Source: Ophiobolus disseminans
Lineage: Eukaryota; Ascomycota; Dothideomycetes; Pleosporales; Phaeosphaeriaceae
Direction of reading: 5' to 3'
Assembly: GCA_010093685.1 (NCBI GenBank)
Contig: MU006218.1
Coordinates: 345,766-409,765, forward strand
DNA: 64,000 nt
Part shown: positions 52,681 through 62,687 of the stretch, piece after piece
How the letters are laid out: each line of letters starts with the position of its first letter
Numbering within the stretch: position 1 is the first letter of the stretch
Program-made: the position numbers and the translations under genes
Notes under the pieces: generated by a model
What the model saw: the letters and a program-made list of their open reading frames with translations, nothing else
The model's database searches: none
What the model was told of the DNA's origin: nothing

Positions 52681-55600
52681 ATGGAGAACGGGAAACTCGC
52701 CCCTCCCACGCTCCACATCAACACGAGGCAGCGTGCTCTCTCCGAAGCCGAAACCATCACTTCACAATCATCAAATACGTTTCTAGCCCCTGTATCACCG
52801 AGCAACGCATCCACATGCGGTGCATCTACCGTTGTAGACGATTCTGAGACAACATTAATACAGCAGGAATTACGCAACGATGTCGACTCGAAAGCGGAGA
52901 ATAATCCATTCGCATTTACACCAAACCAGCTCAACAAACTCTTAAATCCGAAGTCTCTGGCTGCTTATCAAGCATTAGGTGGTATTGAGGGTATCGCAGC
53001 CGGGTTACAAACGGACCTCTACTCCGGTCTCAGCCTCGACGAATCGATAGCGCCCCGATACATTTCATTCGAAGAAGCCACAAACCCGCATTCGCCGACG
53101 AAGGAGAAAGATTCTAGTAGGCCGCCTCGGGATGGAACTCCATTTGAGGATCGTATACGAATACATGGACGGAACATACTTCCTCCGAAGAAGGCTACAC
53201 CCTTGATCAAGCTGATATGGAACGCCTACAACGACACAGTACTTATCGTCCTTACTGTTGCCGCAGCCATTTCGCTTGCTCTTGGGTTGTACGAGACATT
53301 TGGAGCAACGCATCCACCCGGGTCCCCAACTCCAGTTGATTGGGTTGAGGGTCTTGCGATCTGTATAGCTATCATTATCGTGGTTCTCGTTACAGCGCTC
53401 AACGACTGGCAGAAAGAGAAGGCGTTTGCTCGTCTCAACGCAAAGAAGGAGCAAAGAGAGATCAAGGTCACACGTTCAGGAAGGATTGCTATGATAAGCG
53501 TCTACGATGTACTTGCCGGAGATATCATCCACTTGGAGCCTGGAGACGTCATTCCGGTCGACGGTATCTTTGTCGACGGTTCTGATGTCAAATGCGACGA
53601 ATCTTCCGCGACAGGAGAATCGGACGCACTGCGAAAGACGCCCGGAGCTGCCGTCATGAAGGCTCTGCAATCCGGACAATCCACAAAAAACCTTGACCCA
53701 TTTGTTATTTCCGGCGCAAAGGTGCTCGAAGGTGTTGGAACCTTCATGGTAAGCAATCTGACAAAGAAACAACATTCATGACAAACACTAACTTAGTCCT
53801 CTTCATTTAGGCCACTTCCGTTGGAGTCAACAGCAGCTTTGGAAGAATCATGATGTCTGTCCGCGCTGAGGTCGACCCTACGCCTTTACAGGAGAAACTC
53901 GGTGGTCTCGCCATGGCCATTGCTAAGATCGGCACTTCAGCTGCAGGTATCTTGTTTTTCGTGCTTCTTTTCCGCTTTGTTGGCGGACTGTCGGGCGACA
54001 CCAGAACACCATCAGAGAAAGGTGGCGTTTTTATGGACATTCTCATCGTCGCGGTCACGATCATTGTTGTCGCTGTACCTGAAGGTCTTCCCCTTGCGGT
54101 GACCTTAGCTCTAGCTTTTGCGACGACAAAGATGTTGAAGGAGAACAATCTTGTGCGCATTTTGCGCGCCTGCGAAACTATGGGCAACGCAACAGCGATC
54201 TGCTCCGATAAGACTGGAACTCTGGTAAGTCTACCAACATTTTTGCCCATAGACAAATTACTGATTTCGTACCCGTAGACCACCAACAAGATGACAGTCG
54301 TAGCTGGCACTTTTGGCTCGACCAGTTTTGTGCACTCCGATGTGCAGTCGGAAAAAGCTCAGCCTATCTCCTCGTGGGCCTCAGCAGTCACGCCAGCCGC
54401 CAAAGATCTTCTCATCCAGTCCATCGCAATCAACTCCACCGCATTCGAGGGCGAAGAGGAAGGTAGGCCTACTTTTGTTGGTTCTAAGACTGAGACGGCA
54501 CTCCTTCAACTCGCAAAGGAACATCTTGGTCTGCTGTCACTCTCACAAACTAGGGATGATGAGCATATTGTACACATGTTTCCGTTCGATTCAGGAAAGA
54601 AGTGTATGGGTGCTGTCATCAAGCTCAAGAATGGTGGCCATCGTCTCGTTGTCAAAGGCGCTTCCGAAATCCTCCTCGGCTTCGCTTCCGCTTACGCCCA
54701 ATTCAATACCCTCGAGACAGAATCGATGTCTGAAAATCATCGCCAATCGTTAATCGACACGATCAACGAGTATGCGAATCGATCTCTCAGAACTATCGGA
54801 CTCGTGTATCATGACTTCCAACAATGGCCACCTGCCAATGCCGAGTACACCGAGGGTGGTAGTGTGGAATTCAGCTCTCTGCTCCATGATCTCACATTCT
54901 TCGGAATCGTGGGTATCCAGGACCCTGTTCGACCGGGCGTGCCAGAGGCTGTGCGCAAAGCGCAGGGTGCTGGTGTCACCGTTCGCATGGTTACTGGTGA
55001 CAATATGCAGACCGCACGAGCCATCGCAACCGAGTGCCTCATCTACACAGAGGGTGGTGTTGTCATGGAGGGCCCCGAGTTCCGCCGATTGTCTGAAGAA
55101 GAGATGGACAAGGTCCTTCCTCGACTCCAGGTTCTGGCACGCTCCTCTCCTGAAGACAAAAGGATCCTTGTTACACGTCTCAAGGCCCTTGGTGAGATCG
55201 TAGCAGTTACAGGTGACGGGACGAACGACGCACCAGCTCTCAAGGCCTCAAACATTGGATTTTCCATGGGCATCTCCGGTACAGAAGTCGCAAAGGAGGC
55301 GTCTGCGATCATTCTCATGGATGATAACTTTGCATCGATCATCACCGCTCTCAAATGGGGACGAGCCGTTAACGATGCTGTTCAGAAGTTTCTACAAGTA
55401 AGTCCTGACACACCTGAACCATCCGCGATGCTGTTCACTAACCTGTTTAGTTTCAAATCACCGTGAACATTACTGCTGTCATTCTGGCCTTTGTTACGGC
55501 TGTGTACGACGACGAAATGAAGCCTGCACTCAGAGCTGTCCAGCTCCTCTGGGTCAACCTTATCATGGATACCTTTGCTGCTCTTGCACTCGCCACCGAT

Positions 55601-56269
55601 CCTCCCACCGACAAGATCCTAGATCGTCCTCCGCAGGGCCGCGACAAGCCACTGATCACCACAACTATGTGGAAGCAAATCACCGGCCAGAACATCTACA
55701 AGCTCACAGTCATCTTTGTGCTCTACTTCGCAGGAGGCTCAATCCTCAGCTACGACCTCTCGGATCCCAACAAACAACTTGAGCTCGACAGTCTCATATT
55801 CAACACATTCGTGTGGATGCAGATCTTCAACATATTCAACAACCGACGCCTTGATAACAAGCTCAACGTGCTGGAGGGCATCTTCCGCAACTGGTTCTTC
55901 ATTGGCATCGTGGTTATGATCATCGGCTTGCAGATCTTGATCATGTTTGTTGGTGGCCGAGCATTCCAGATCAAGCCTGGCGGTATTGATGGTGTCCAGT
56001 GGGCTATCTCCATTGTCCTTGGTTCCATCTGTATCCCATGGGCGATTGCCATCAAGTTCTTCCCAGATGCTTGGTTTGCAGTCATTGCGGCGTTTGTCGG
56101 CACGCCTTTCGTCATCGTTTACCGATGGTGCTACAAGGGTGCATCCAAGTTCATGGCTTTGTTCAAGAAGAGCAAGAAGAATAAGGAGAGTGATGCAGAG
56201 ACGGGCGTCGCACCCGCGATTGTTGTGGTTGACAGCGATAGTGCGTCGACAAGTAACGCGAGGAAGTGA
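52681..56269 (+). CDS. PMC1: P-type Ca2+-transporting ATPase (PMCA/PMC1 type)
   Basis: Four exons: 52681-53748, 53811-54224, 54279-55397 and 55451-56269, giving 1139 residues with phase-0 junctions. Visible P-type landmarks are DESSATGESDALRKTP (TGES, about residue 310), VAVPEGLPLAVTLALAFATT (PEGLP, about 445), the phosphorylated Asp in SDKTGTLTTNKMTV (about 488), MVTGDNMQTARAIA and VTGDGTNDAPALK (about 805), then membrane segments with VNLIMDTFAALALATDPP. The order and NPFAFTPNQLNKLLNPKSLA at the start match fungal plasma-membrane-type pumps at the vacuole (yeast PMC1, Neurospora nca-2/nca-3). It moves Ca2+ out of the cytosol. No autoinhibitory calmodulin site is obvious. Complete and intact. 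Confidence 0.93.
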
Positions 56270-56497
56270 GTGGTGGATGTTACTTGGCTTTAGATTATGA
56301 GACCACGAGCATGTATAACAGTTTCCTTTGTGTTTAGCTTAGATAATATACCCACAACACTCGAAAGACATTTTCTATATCCAACGCTACTTCTCAACCT
56401 TCGTGAACGTTTCGGCAGATGGAGTCCCATCTTCGCAGGTGGAGCAGGGGCGTTTGCGCTTTGATAAAATGGTACCCGCTAACAGTTACCATGCGTG

Positions 56498-58570
56498 ACG
56501 GCGTAACGCCCGCTCCGAACACCAAAATCGCGACAGCCCCCAAAGTTCAACACACGACAACTCTACCAATATGAGCTCAATTGAGGCTGCACTTGCAGCT
56601 ATCGAAGCGCTAGAACCAGGAGCAAAGCTTGTATATACTCATATTGCAGCAGAGTATGGAGTGGATCGTACAACGCTCGCGCGGAGACACCAGCGCGTCG
56701 CGAGCTCACGCAGCACCAAGGCCCAAAACCAGCAAGCACTCCACCCCCAGCAAGAGCAGGAGCTTCTACGCTATATAGAGCGCCTTACAAGGCAAGGCCT
56801 ACCTCCTACACGGCCTATGATACGACGCTTTGCCTCAGAGATAGCTAAAAAGGAGCTTGGCGTACACTGGGTTGATCAATATATTGAGCAACACCAGGTT
56901 GATCTCATCTCACGCTGGGCAACTGGGATTGATCGTCCATACCACCAGGCTGACTCTCAGTCAAAGTATAGCCTCTCCTTTGAGCTCCTACGCAGTAAGC
57001 TCAGCCAATACAATATAGAGCCTTGCAATATGTACAATATGGACAAGAAGGGCTTTATGCTAGGAGTACTTACTCGCTCAAAGCGGGTGTTCAGCAGGAG
57101 ACTGTATGAGGAGGAGAAGATCAAGGCTCACATCAAGGATGGCAATTGAGAGTGGATAACGCTACTGGCCTGTATATGCGCTGATGGATCTCGCCTTGAG
57201 CCAAGCCTTATATATTAATCAGCCTCAGGCTCGCTCCAGGACTCGTGGCTACAGGCCTTTGATCCTGACAATCATCGAGCTCGCTTTGCCTCCTCACCCT
57301 CAGGCTGGACAAACAATGAGCTAGGCCTAGCCTGGCTCAAACCAGTGTTTGATTGCTCTACAAAGCCGAAGGCTGGGCAGAGCTATTGACTACTTATCCT
57401 TGATGGCCATGAATCTCACCTCACAATGGATTTCATTGAGTACTGCAATAGGAATAGGATACTCCTCGCAATCTATCCTCCTCACTCAACCCACACGCTC
57501 CAGCCGCTTGACGTTGTCATGTTCAAGCCTCTCTCTACTGCCTACTCAGGCCAGGTAGCAGCCTTCATGGAGAGGTGCCAAGGGCTCACTTCAATGAGCA
57601 ACAGAGAATTCTATCCCATGTTTATGGCTGCCTGGGAGGCCTTGTTCAAGGAGGAGACTATACTGAAGGCCTTTGAGGCAACTGGCCTCTCACCTCTCCA
57701 GCCAGAGGTGATATTCAAGAGATTCAATAGCTAGCCTATATAGGGCAACTCGAGCGATAGCGACTCCTCAGCCTTGAGCGCCTCTGATTGGAGGAAGATG
57801 AGGCAGCTAGTTGATCACGCTGTTGCTGATAGAGACCAGAGAAAGCTCTCAAAGCTCAACCAAACAATCCACCAACTATCAATCAGATCAGTACTAGCTG
57901 AGCACTAGAACGTGAGACTCAAGGAGGCTCTTATCAATGAGAGGCAGCGTAGGAAGCGAGGCAGAGGAGGAGTATCGCGGTGGGGCTGTATTCTGGTCCC
58001 CAAGGAAGGTGAAGGAGGCACGTGATTGCCAGCACCAACAAGGGCTTGAGGAGGAGCAACGACAACAGCAGAAAGCTGAGGCAGCTTACCTACGTGAGGA
58101 GAAGAGGCAGGAGAAGCTTCAGGCAGCTCAACAGAGGCGTGAAGCAAGGACAGTAAGTCAATTAATAAGGCAGGAGGAGAAGGCTTGTGAGGCTGCTGAT
58201 CGAGCCTCACAACAGGCAGCTTGTAGGACTTAACAACGACTCCAGCAAGCTCAAAAAACTGCCCAAAGAGGCAAGAGAAGACGCAAGAGAGGACGCCTCA
58301 AGGTACCTACTAAGGCAGGTTTGAAAAAGAGAATAGCTACGCAGCGTAAGGGTGGTGGTGAGGCCTCAGGTGCTGCAGCAGGCCCACCACCACCTCAATC
58401 ACGACACGGCCAAGCAATCAAGCTCGCAGCAAAATATAGATAGCTATATATATTAATTAAGACCTATAGAGCTCAACTCTAAGAAAGATTATAATAATAG
58501 CTATTGTACGTGGCCTAATAGCTACATGTTATGGTGTTGATTTTGGTGTTCGGAGCGGGCGTTACGCCGT
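56498..58570 (+). mobile_element. Inner Fot/pogo-type transposon with perfect 32-bp TIRs
   Basis: Ends 56498-56529 and 58539-58570 are perfect 32-bp inverted repeats beginning ACGGCGTAACGCCCGCTCCG. The right end is followed by TA. The left flank is TG where TA would be expected, so one base of the duplication has changed or been lost. The element carries one decayed transposase gene. Confidence 0.85.
56571..58233 (+). pseudogene. Decayed Tc1/pogo (Fot-like) transposase of the inner element
   Basis: From MSSIEAALAAIEALEPGAKL the frame holds a psq-type HTH (VYTHIAAEYGVDRTTLARRH), a CENP-B-type HTH (ALHPQQEQELLRYIERLTRQ) and the start of the DDE domain (NMYNMDKKGFMLGVL). TGA at 57147 (DGN then EWITLLACICADG), a TAA after LIY and a TGA before LLILDGHESHLTMDFIEY follow, then CNRNRILLAIYPPHSTHTLQ and PLDVVMFKPLS. 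Each of these three stops is one C-to-T change from CGA or CAA. After the stop near 57734 a lysine/glutamine-rich tail remains to 58233, broken by further stops. Non-functional; possible source of the element's mobility when intact. Confidence 0.85.
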
Positions 58571-58587
58571 TACCGGTACCGGTACCG

Positions 58588-60722
58588 GTACTGTGCATGT
58601 GCGCTAGTCGCCGCAGGCCGCTAGTCGTCTCACGAACAACATGCTCACTATCACAAAAATGAGGTTATTACAACTGCCACAATAGCTATTATTGTGAGGT
58701 TTCTTAGAGGAGCGATTAGTAGCATGCTCGCAGCGACTTTATATTATCTATATTTGTGTGGAACCTTGATGTGGCGGCCACGAGAGTTGACTTTGGGTGC
58801 CGCAGCTGGTGCAGCCTCTGGTAACGCAGCAACACCTTCAGAAACACCACCGTGTTTCTGGCGCTTGGGCGCAGATAGGGGAGGCCTTGAGGCTCTCCTC
58901 TTGCCTAATTGGGATGTTTGGGCAGCTTTTTTAGTGTTTTGAGCTTTGATTTTAGCTGCGCAATCAGCCACCTTCTTGGCTGTTCTGCCTCTCGCACTAC
59001 CTTGGCTTCCTCTCTTGCAACATGTTTCTCCTTAGCTATCTGCTCTTTGTACAGCTTTGCAGCAAGCCTAAGCTCCTTCCTGTTTGCCTTTGCAAGCATT
59101 TCTTGGTGTTGTTCCTGCTCCTTCACAGCCTCACAGGCATGGGCCTCCCTGACCTTTTGCGGCAACCAGAACATGGCACCACTGTGGTACTCCTCTCTCT
59201 GCTGCAGGTCGAAAGGCTTACCAACCTTCCTATGCCTCTTTTTGACTATGAGAGCCTCCTTCAAGCCATCGTTTTTGTGGCATAGTAGCTCGTTTTGGGT
59301 GGCCAGTGAGTAAACCGTTTGGGAGAGCTTTTTTGACTTATCTGCGCCCTAATTGCTTACTGCGGAGCGTACAAGACGCTCCATATGACGCCAGTTGTTC
59401 GAGGTGAGAGCAGACGGCCGTGCGGGCTCTTCTGAGGTATTGTCCATGAAATACTTTGGTATAGTCTCTCCATCTATAGGCCATATACCAGTACTTTCAA
59501 AGGCCTTGAGGGCAAGCTCTGGCGTGAAGGAGGACTGCCATGCTGCCCAAAACAGTGGGAAGAAGTCGCCTTTCTTAATAGGTACTAACCCTTGGCTCTG
59601 CTAGAGGTAGTTGGTGAGAGTAGTAGAGTAGGCGCTTGAGAGAGGTTTGAACATAACAATGTCAAGTGGCTGCAAAGTATGGGTGCTGTGAGGCGGAAAT
59701 ACAGCTAGGAGGATGCTATAAGAGTTGCAGTAGTCAATAAAATCCATTGTAAGGTGGCTGCCATAGCTGTCAAGTATGAGGAGATGCCAATCCTGACCTT
59801 GACAAGCTTTCTGGCGTGTACAGCAATCAAAAACCTGCTCAAGCCAGGCTAATCCAACATTGTTATTACTCTATCCCGTCGGCAATGAAGCCACAAAGAC
59901 GTTGTGCTTTCCAGCTTCAATCTCTGCTACCCATGACAACCGTATTGACCTAGATGCGGCGGCATAGATGAGGCCTGGTGGCAGTGTCGTCCCACCTGCG
60001 CAGATAGCTGCCAGCAGGGTTATCCACTCCTGAGAGCCATCCTGGAGGGTCTGTTTGATCCGTTTCTCCTCCCAAAGTTAGCGACTAAACACCTGTTTTG
60101 AGCCTCCTAGAATGCCAATCATGAAGCCCTTTTTGTCCATATTGTAGGTGTGCTCAGGTTGTATGTTATACTGCTTCATCTTAGCATGCAGTAGGTCAAG
60201 TTAGAGCTTATACTTGGCCCCAGAGTCAGCTTTGTGGCGGAGAGAGTCTATCCCAGAGGTCCATTTTGAGACGAGATAATCAGCATGTTGCGTCAAAAAG
60301 CGCAACACCCATAACTCACTCACTAGCTCTAGGGCTATATGCGACGCGAAATTTTGTATCATAGCTCTTGTAGGAGGCAGAGCTCTCTTTGTGAGGTCGT
60401 TAATATATTGTACAAGCTCCTCCTCTTGTTGTTAGTTGAGTTTCTGTCGGGAGGCTTCTTGTGCATGCTAGCTCTTCTGACGGCCTTGGTGTCTTTGGGT
60501 AAGTGTTAAGTCGCTAACGTTAAACTTTCTAGCAATTACCTGGTACACAAATTGTTCTCCTGGTTGTAGTAATTCGATTTCTGCAATTGCATCATCAATT
60601 GGAGCTATAGTGGTTGAGTTATGAGGCGTTGCGCAAAGTGGCTTGTCTGGTGTTTTGGTGGGGTGTGCGGCGACTAACGACCTGCGGCGACTACCGGTAC
60701 CGGTAGCGCACATGCACAGTAC
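58588..60722. mobile_element. Body of the outer transposon
   Basis: GTACTGTGCATGTGCGCTA at 58588-58606 and its exact inverse at 60704-60722 mark the ends of the uninterrupted part. GTCGCCGCAGG follows on both sides, with a CCGGTACCGGTA insertion on the right. The enclosed transposase remnant is on the minus strand. Confidence 0.75.
58905..60629 (-). pseudogene. Decayed Tc1/pogo transposase of the outer element
   Basis: The minus-strand frame, starting near 60629, reads APIDDAIAEIELLQPGEQFV, YQVIARKFNVSDLTLTQRHQ, then past stops ALPPTRAMIQNFASHIALEL, YNMDKKGFMIGILGGSKQVF, GSQEWITLLAAICAGGTTLP, DWHLLILDSYGSHLTMDFID, FPPHSTHTLQPLDIVMFKPL and the tail LKEALIVKKRHRKVGKPFDL to 58905. Several TAA/TAG codons interrupt it. 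The order is that of Fot-like transposases and parallels the inner element's gene. A standard start codon is missing (ACG at the expected position). Confidence 0.75.
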
Positions 60723-60921
60723 GCATGGTAGCTCCTTCCCGGCACGCACAGCGAACGGGCGACGCCGCGAACAATCAATGCAAGTCTTCAAATTCACAAA
60801 TTGCACACAATTTGTTCGCGCGAGAAGCAGCTTTCTAGTCTGCACCCGGCTCACTTCACCACGACCCTCGACGATTTATCGGTAGGTGTGCCTTCATTTC
60901 GGTTGCAGAGATCCTCATGAG

Positions 60922-62566
60922 ATGCACCAGAATCGGAATACTTTCCGCTCACAGCAGCATGAGATTGAGGCATTGTACATACTAAGTGGTGCTCCAGGCC
61001 TTGCTATCGGTGTGTATCACCAGGGTCAAGTTATCCATGAAGATTATCGGGGCCTCAGAGATGTCGAAGAGAGTCTTCCCGTATATGAGAACACCATATT
61101 TCACGTGGCGTCACTGACCAAGGCCATCACTGCTGTTGCTGTCGATATTCTGGTTGATCGAGGCGAATTGGGTTGGGATACTCCTATCGAAGATGTCCTG
61201 CCCGTCTTCAAGGATCATCAGTCGAAAAAATTGAGATTGAGTGTCGTAGACTTCTTAAGCCACAGAACTGGAACCACCTGGGGTGATGCACTTTATATGC
61301 AGTCAAACAACAACATCATGTTTCCCAAGAGCGAAAACCTCAAGACATTCCAGTATTTACCCACGGTGGCCGAACCGTGTACCCGATTCATCTACAACAA
61401 CCACGCATTCAACATCCCGGGCTTCATCATTGAACAATTGTCCGGCCAATCTTACGGCGCATTCCTCAAAAACAATGTGTTTGATCTTCTGAAGATGAGT
61501 CGCACATTCACCGAGAACCCTCAAATTCGAACGTCGTAGCCCCTTACAACATACTGAGCGATGGGACACCCTACAGAATTCCTTTCTCGGAAGCGTCGGC
61601 GGTGACGTTGATCTTCTCCGCAGTTTCGGTGCCCATAACTATGAAAGACATCCTTCGCTTGTATGGAGCTACCCTGGACAAGATGAACACGTTAGTGCCT
61701 GCTGCAAGTGTTAGCTCAGCGAAAGAACTCATGCCTTTGGTCGAGATGGGGACATAAGCAGGTAGGCAGAATCCAAATGCTGGTCCGAATCTGATCAAAC
61801 AGCCGCCTGAGCTATTCCAGTCACACATGACGCGCCCTTCGGACACTATATACGAACAATCGGCCTCGCTCGGCTGGATGCGCACACAACTCCCAGGTAA
61901 ACTCGACTTCGGCTGGAACTCGTCCAACGTATCTTCCATGCCTCTCTTCGGCAAAGGCTACCCTGTCAAGCTTGCGCTCTGGCATAGAGGCAACATGCCA
62001 GGCACTATACAGCTGCTGTCATCCTACTACCAGAAACCAAGACGGCTGTTGTAGTGATGCTGAACTGACTTGGTCCCTGTGACGCTGCAGATCTGGTAGC
62101 CCAACTTCTCTTGGACTATCTCTTCCTCGGAAAGCCGCAGTACGATTACGTTTCCCTCGCAAAGGAAGCTATCAGAAATGGCTTAGCAAAGATGGATAAA
62201 GTCATTGAGCAACTCGAGCACGAGCGGGTATCTGGGACCAATCATCGACCCTTGGAGGAATATGTCGGCCGATACAAGAACTCGATCAAGAACTGGGTGA
62301 TTGAAATTGGTGTGGACGATTCCAGTAAACTCTATTTGAGATTTCAGGGGCGCTTGGATGAGCAGTACGAGCTGCGTCATTCCCAGTATTATGTCTTTGT
62401 TTGGAACCTCTGTTACGACGACACCGTCAAGCGAGCACAGTATTGTCGGCCGTACACCTTCTACAAATTCTTCTTCGAGCTACAGGACGATGTCATTGCC
62501 TCGCTGACATGGCACCATGACCCCAATGTGAAGGATGGAGAAGTGTTTACGAAGCGTGCAGTGTGA
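60922..62566 (+). pseudogene. Beta-lactamase/transpeptidase-like hydrolase, decayed
   Basis: The frame starts near ATG 60922 (MHQNRNTFRSQQHEIEALYI) and has GAPGLAIGVYHQGQVIHEDY, the SxxK motif FHVASLTKAITAV, a YxN motif RFIYNNHAFNIPGFII and GQSYGAFLKNNVFDLL, placing it in the class C beta-lactamase-like serine hydrolase group. The frame breaks near 61535, continues one base out with VAPYNILSDGTPYRIPFSEA, meets TAA at 61755, then runs GWMRTQLPGKLDFGWNSS. It breaks again near 62035 before VAQLLLDYLFLGKPQYDYVS and a C-terminal lobe to 62566. Two frameshifts and two stops make it non-functional. It lies just 3' of the transposons. Confidence 0.75.
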
Positions 62567-62687
62567 GCAGCCGAACGCCTCGAGGTATGAAATGCGACCT
62601 TCACATTCCAACTACGTCTATAACAACACACAAATGAGAACCATTACATATTGGTGCTTGAACAAGACTAAGAGACGCTCTGATTGC

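Larger units (their letters stand above)
56489..60728. mobile_element. Nested Fot/pogo-type DNA transposons, composite
   Basis: TA dinucleotides at 56487-56488 and 60729-60730 flank inverted ends CCATGCGT and ACGCATGG, as expected for a TA target-site duplication. Inside the right end (rc) come ACTGTGCATGTGCGCTA and GTCGCCGCAGG; the same sequence occurs at 58590-58616 on the left, but only after a 2.07-kb second element (56498-58570). I infer that the second element inserted into the left terminal repeat of the outer one. Copies of ACCGGT lie in both ends (58571-58590 and 60692-60705). The outer transposase is on the minus strand. Confidence 0.75.

Noticed and set aside
61571..61954. Minus-strand ORF of 127 codons.
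   Set aside because: It is antisense to the beta-lactamase-like remnant, which has recognisable motifs on the plus strand.
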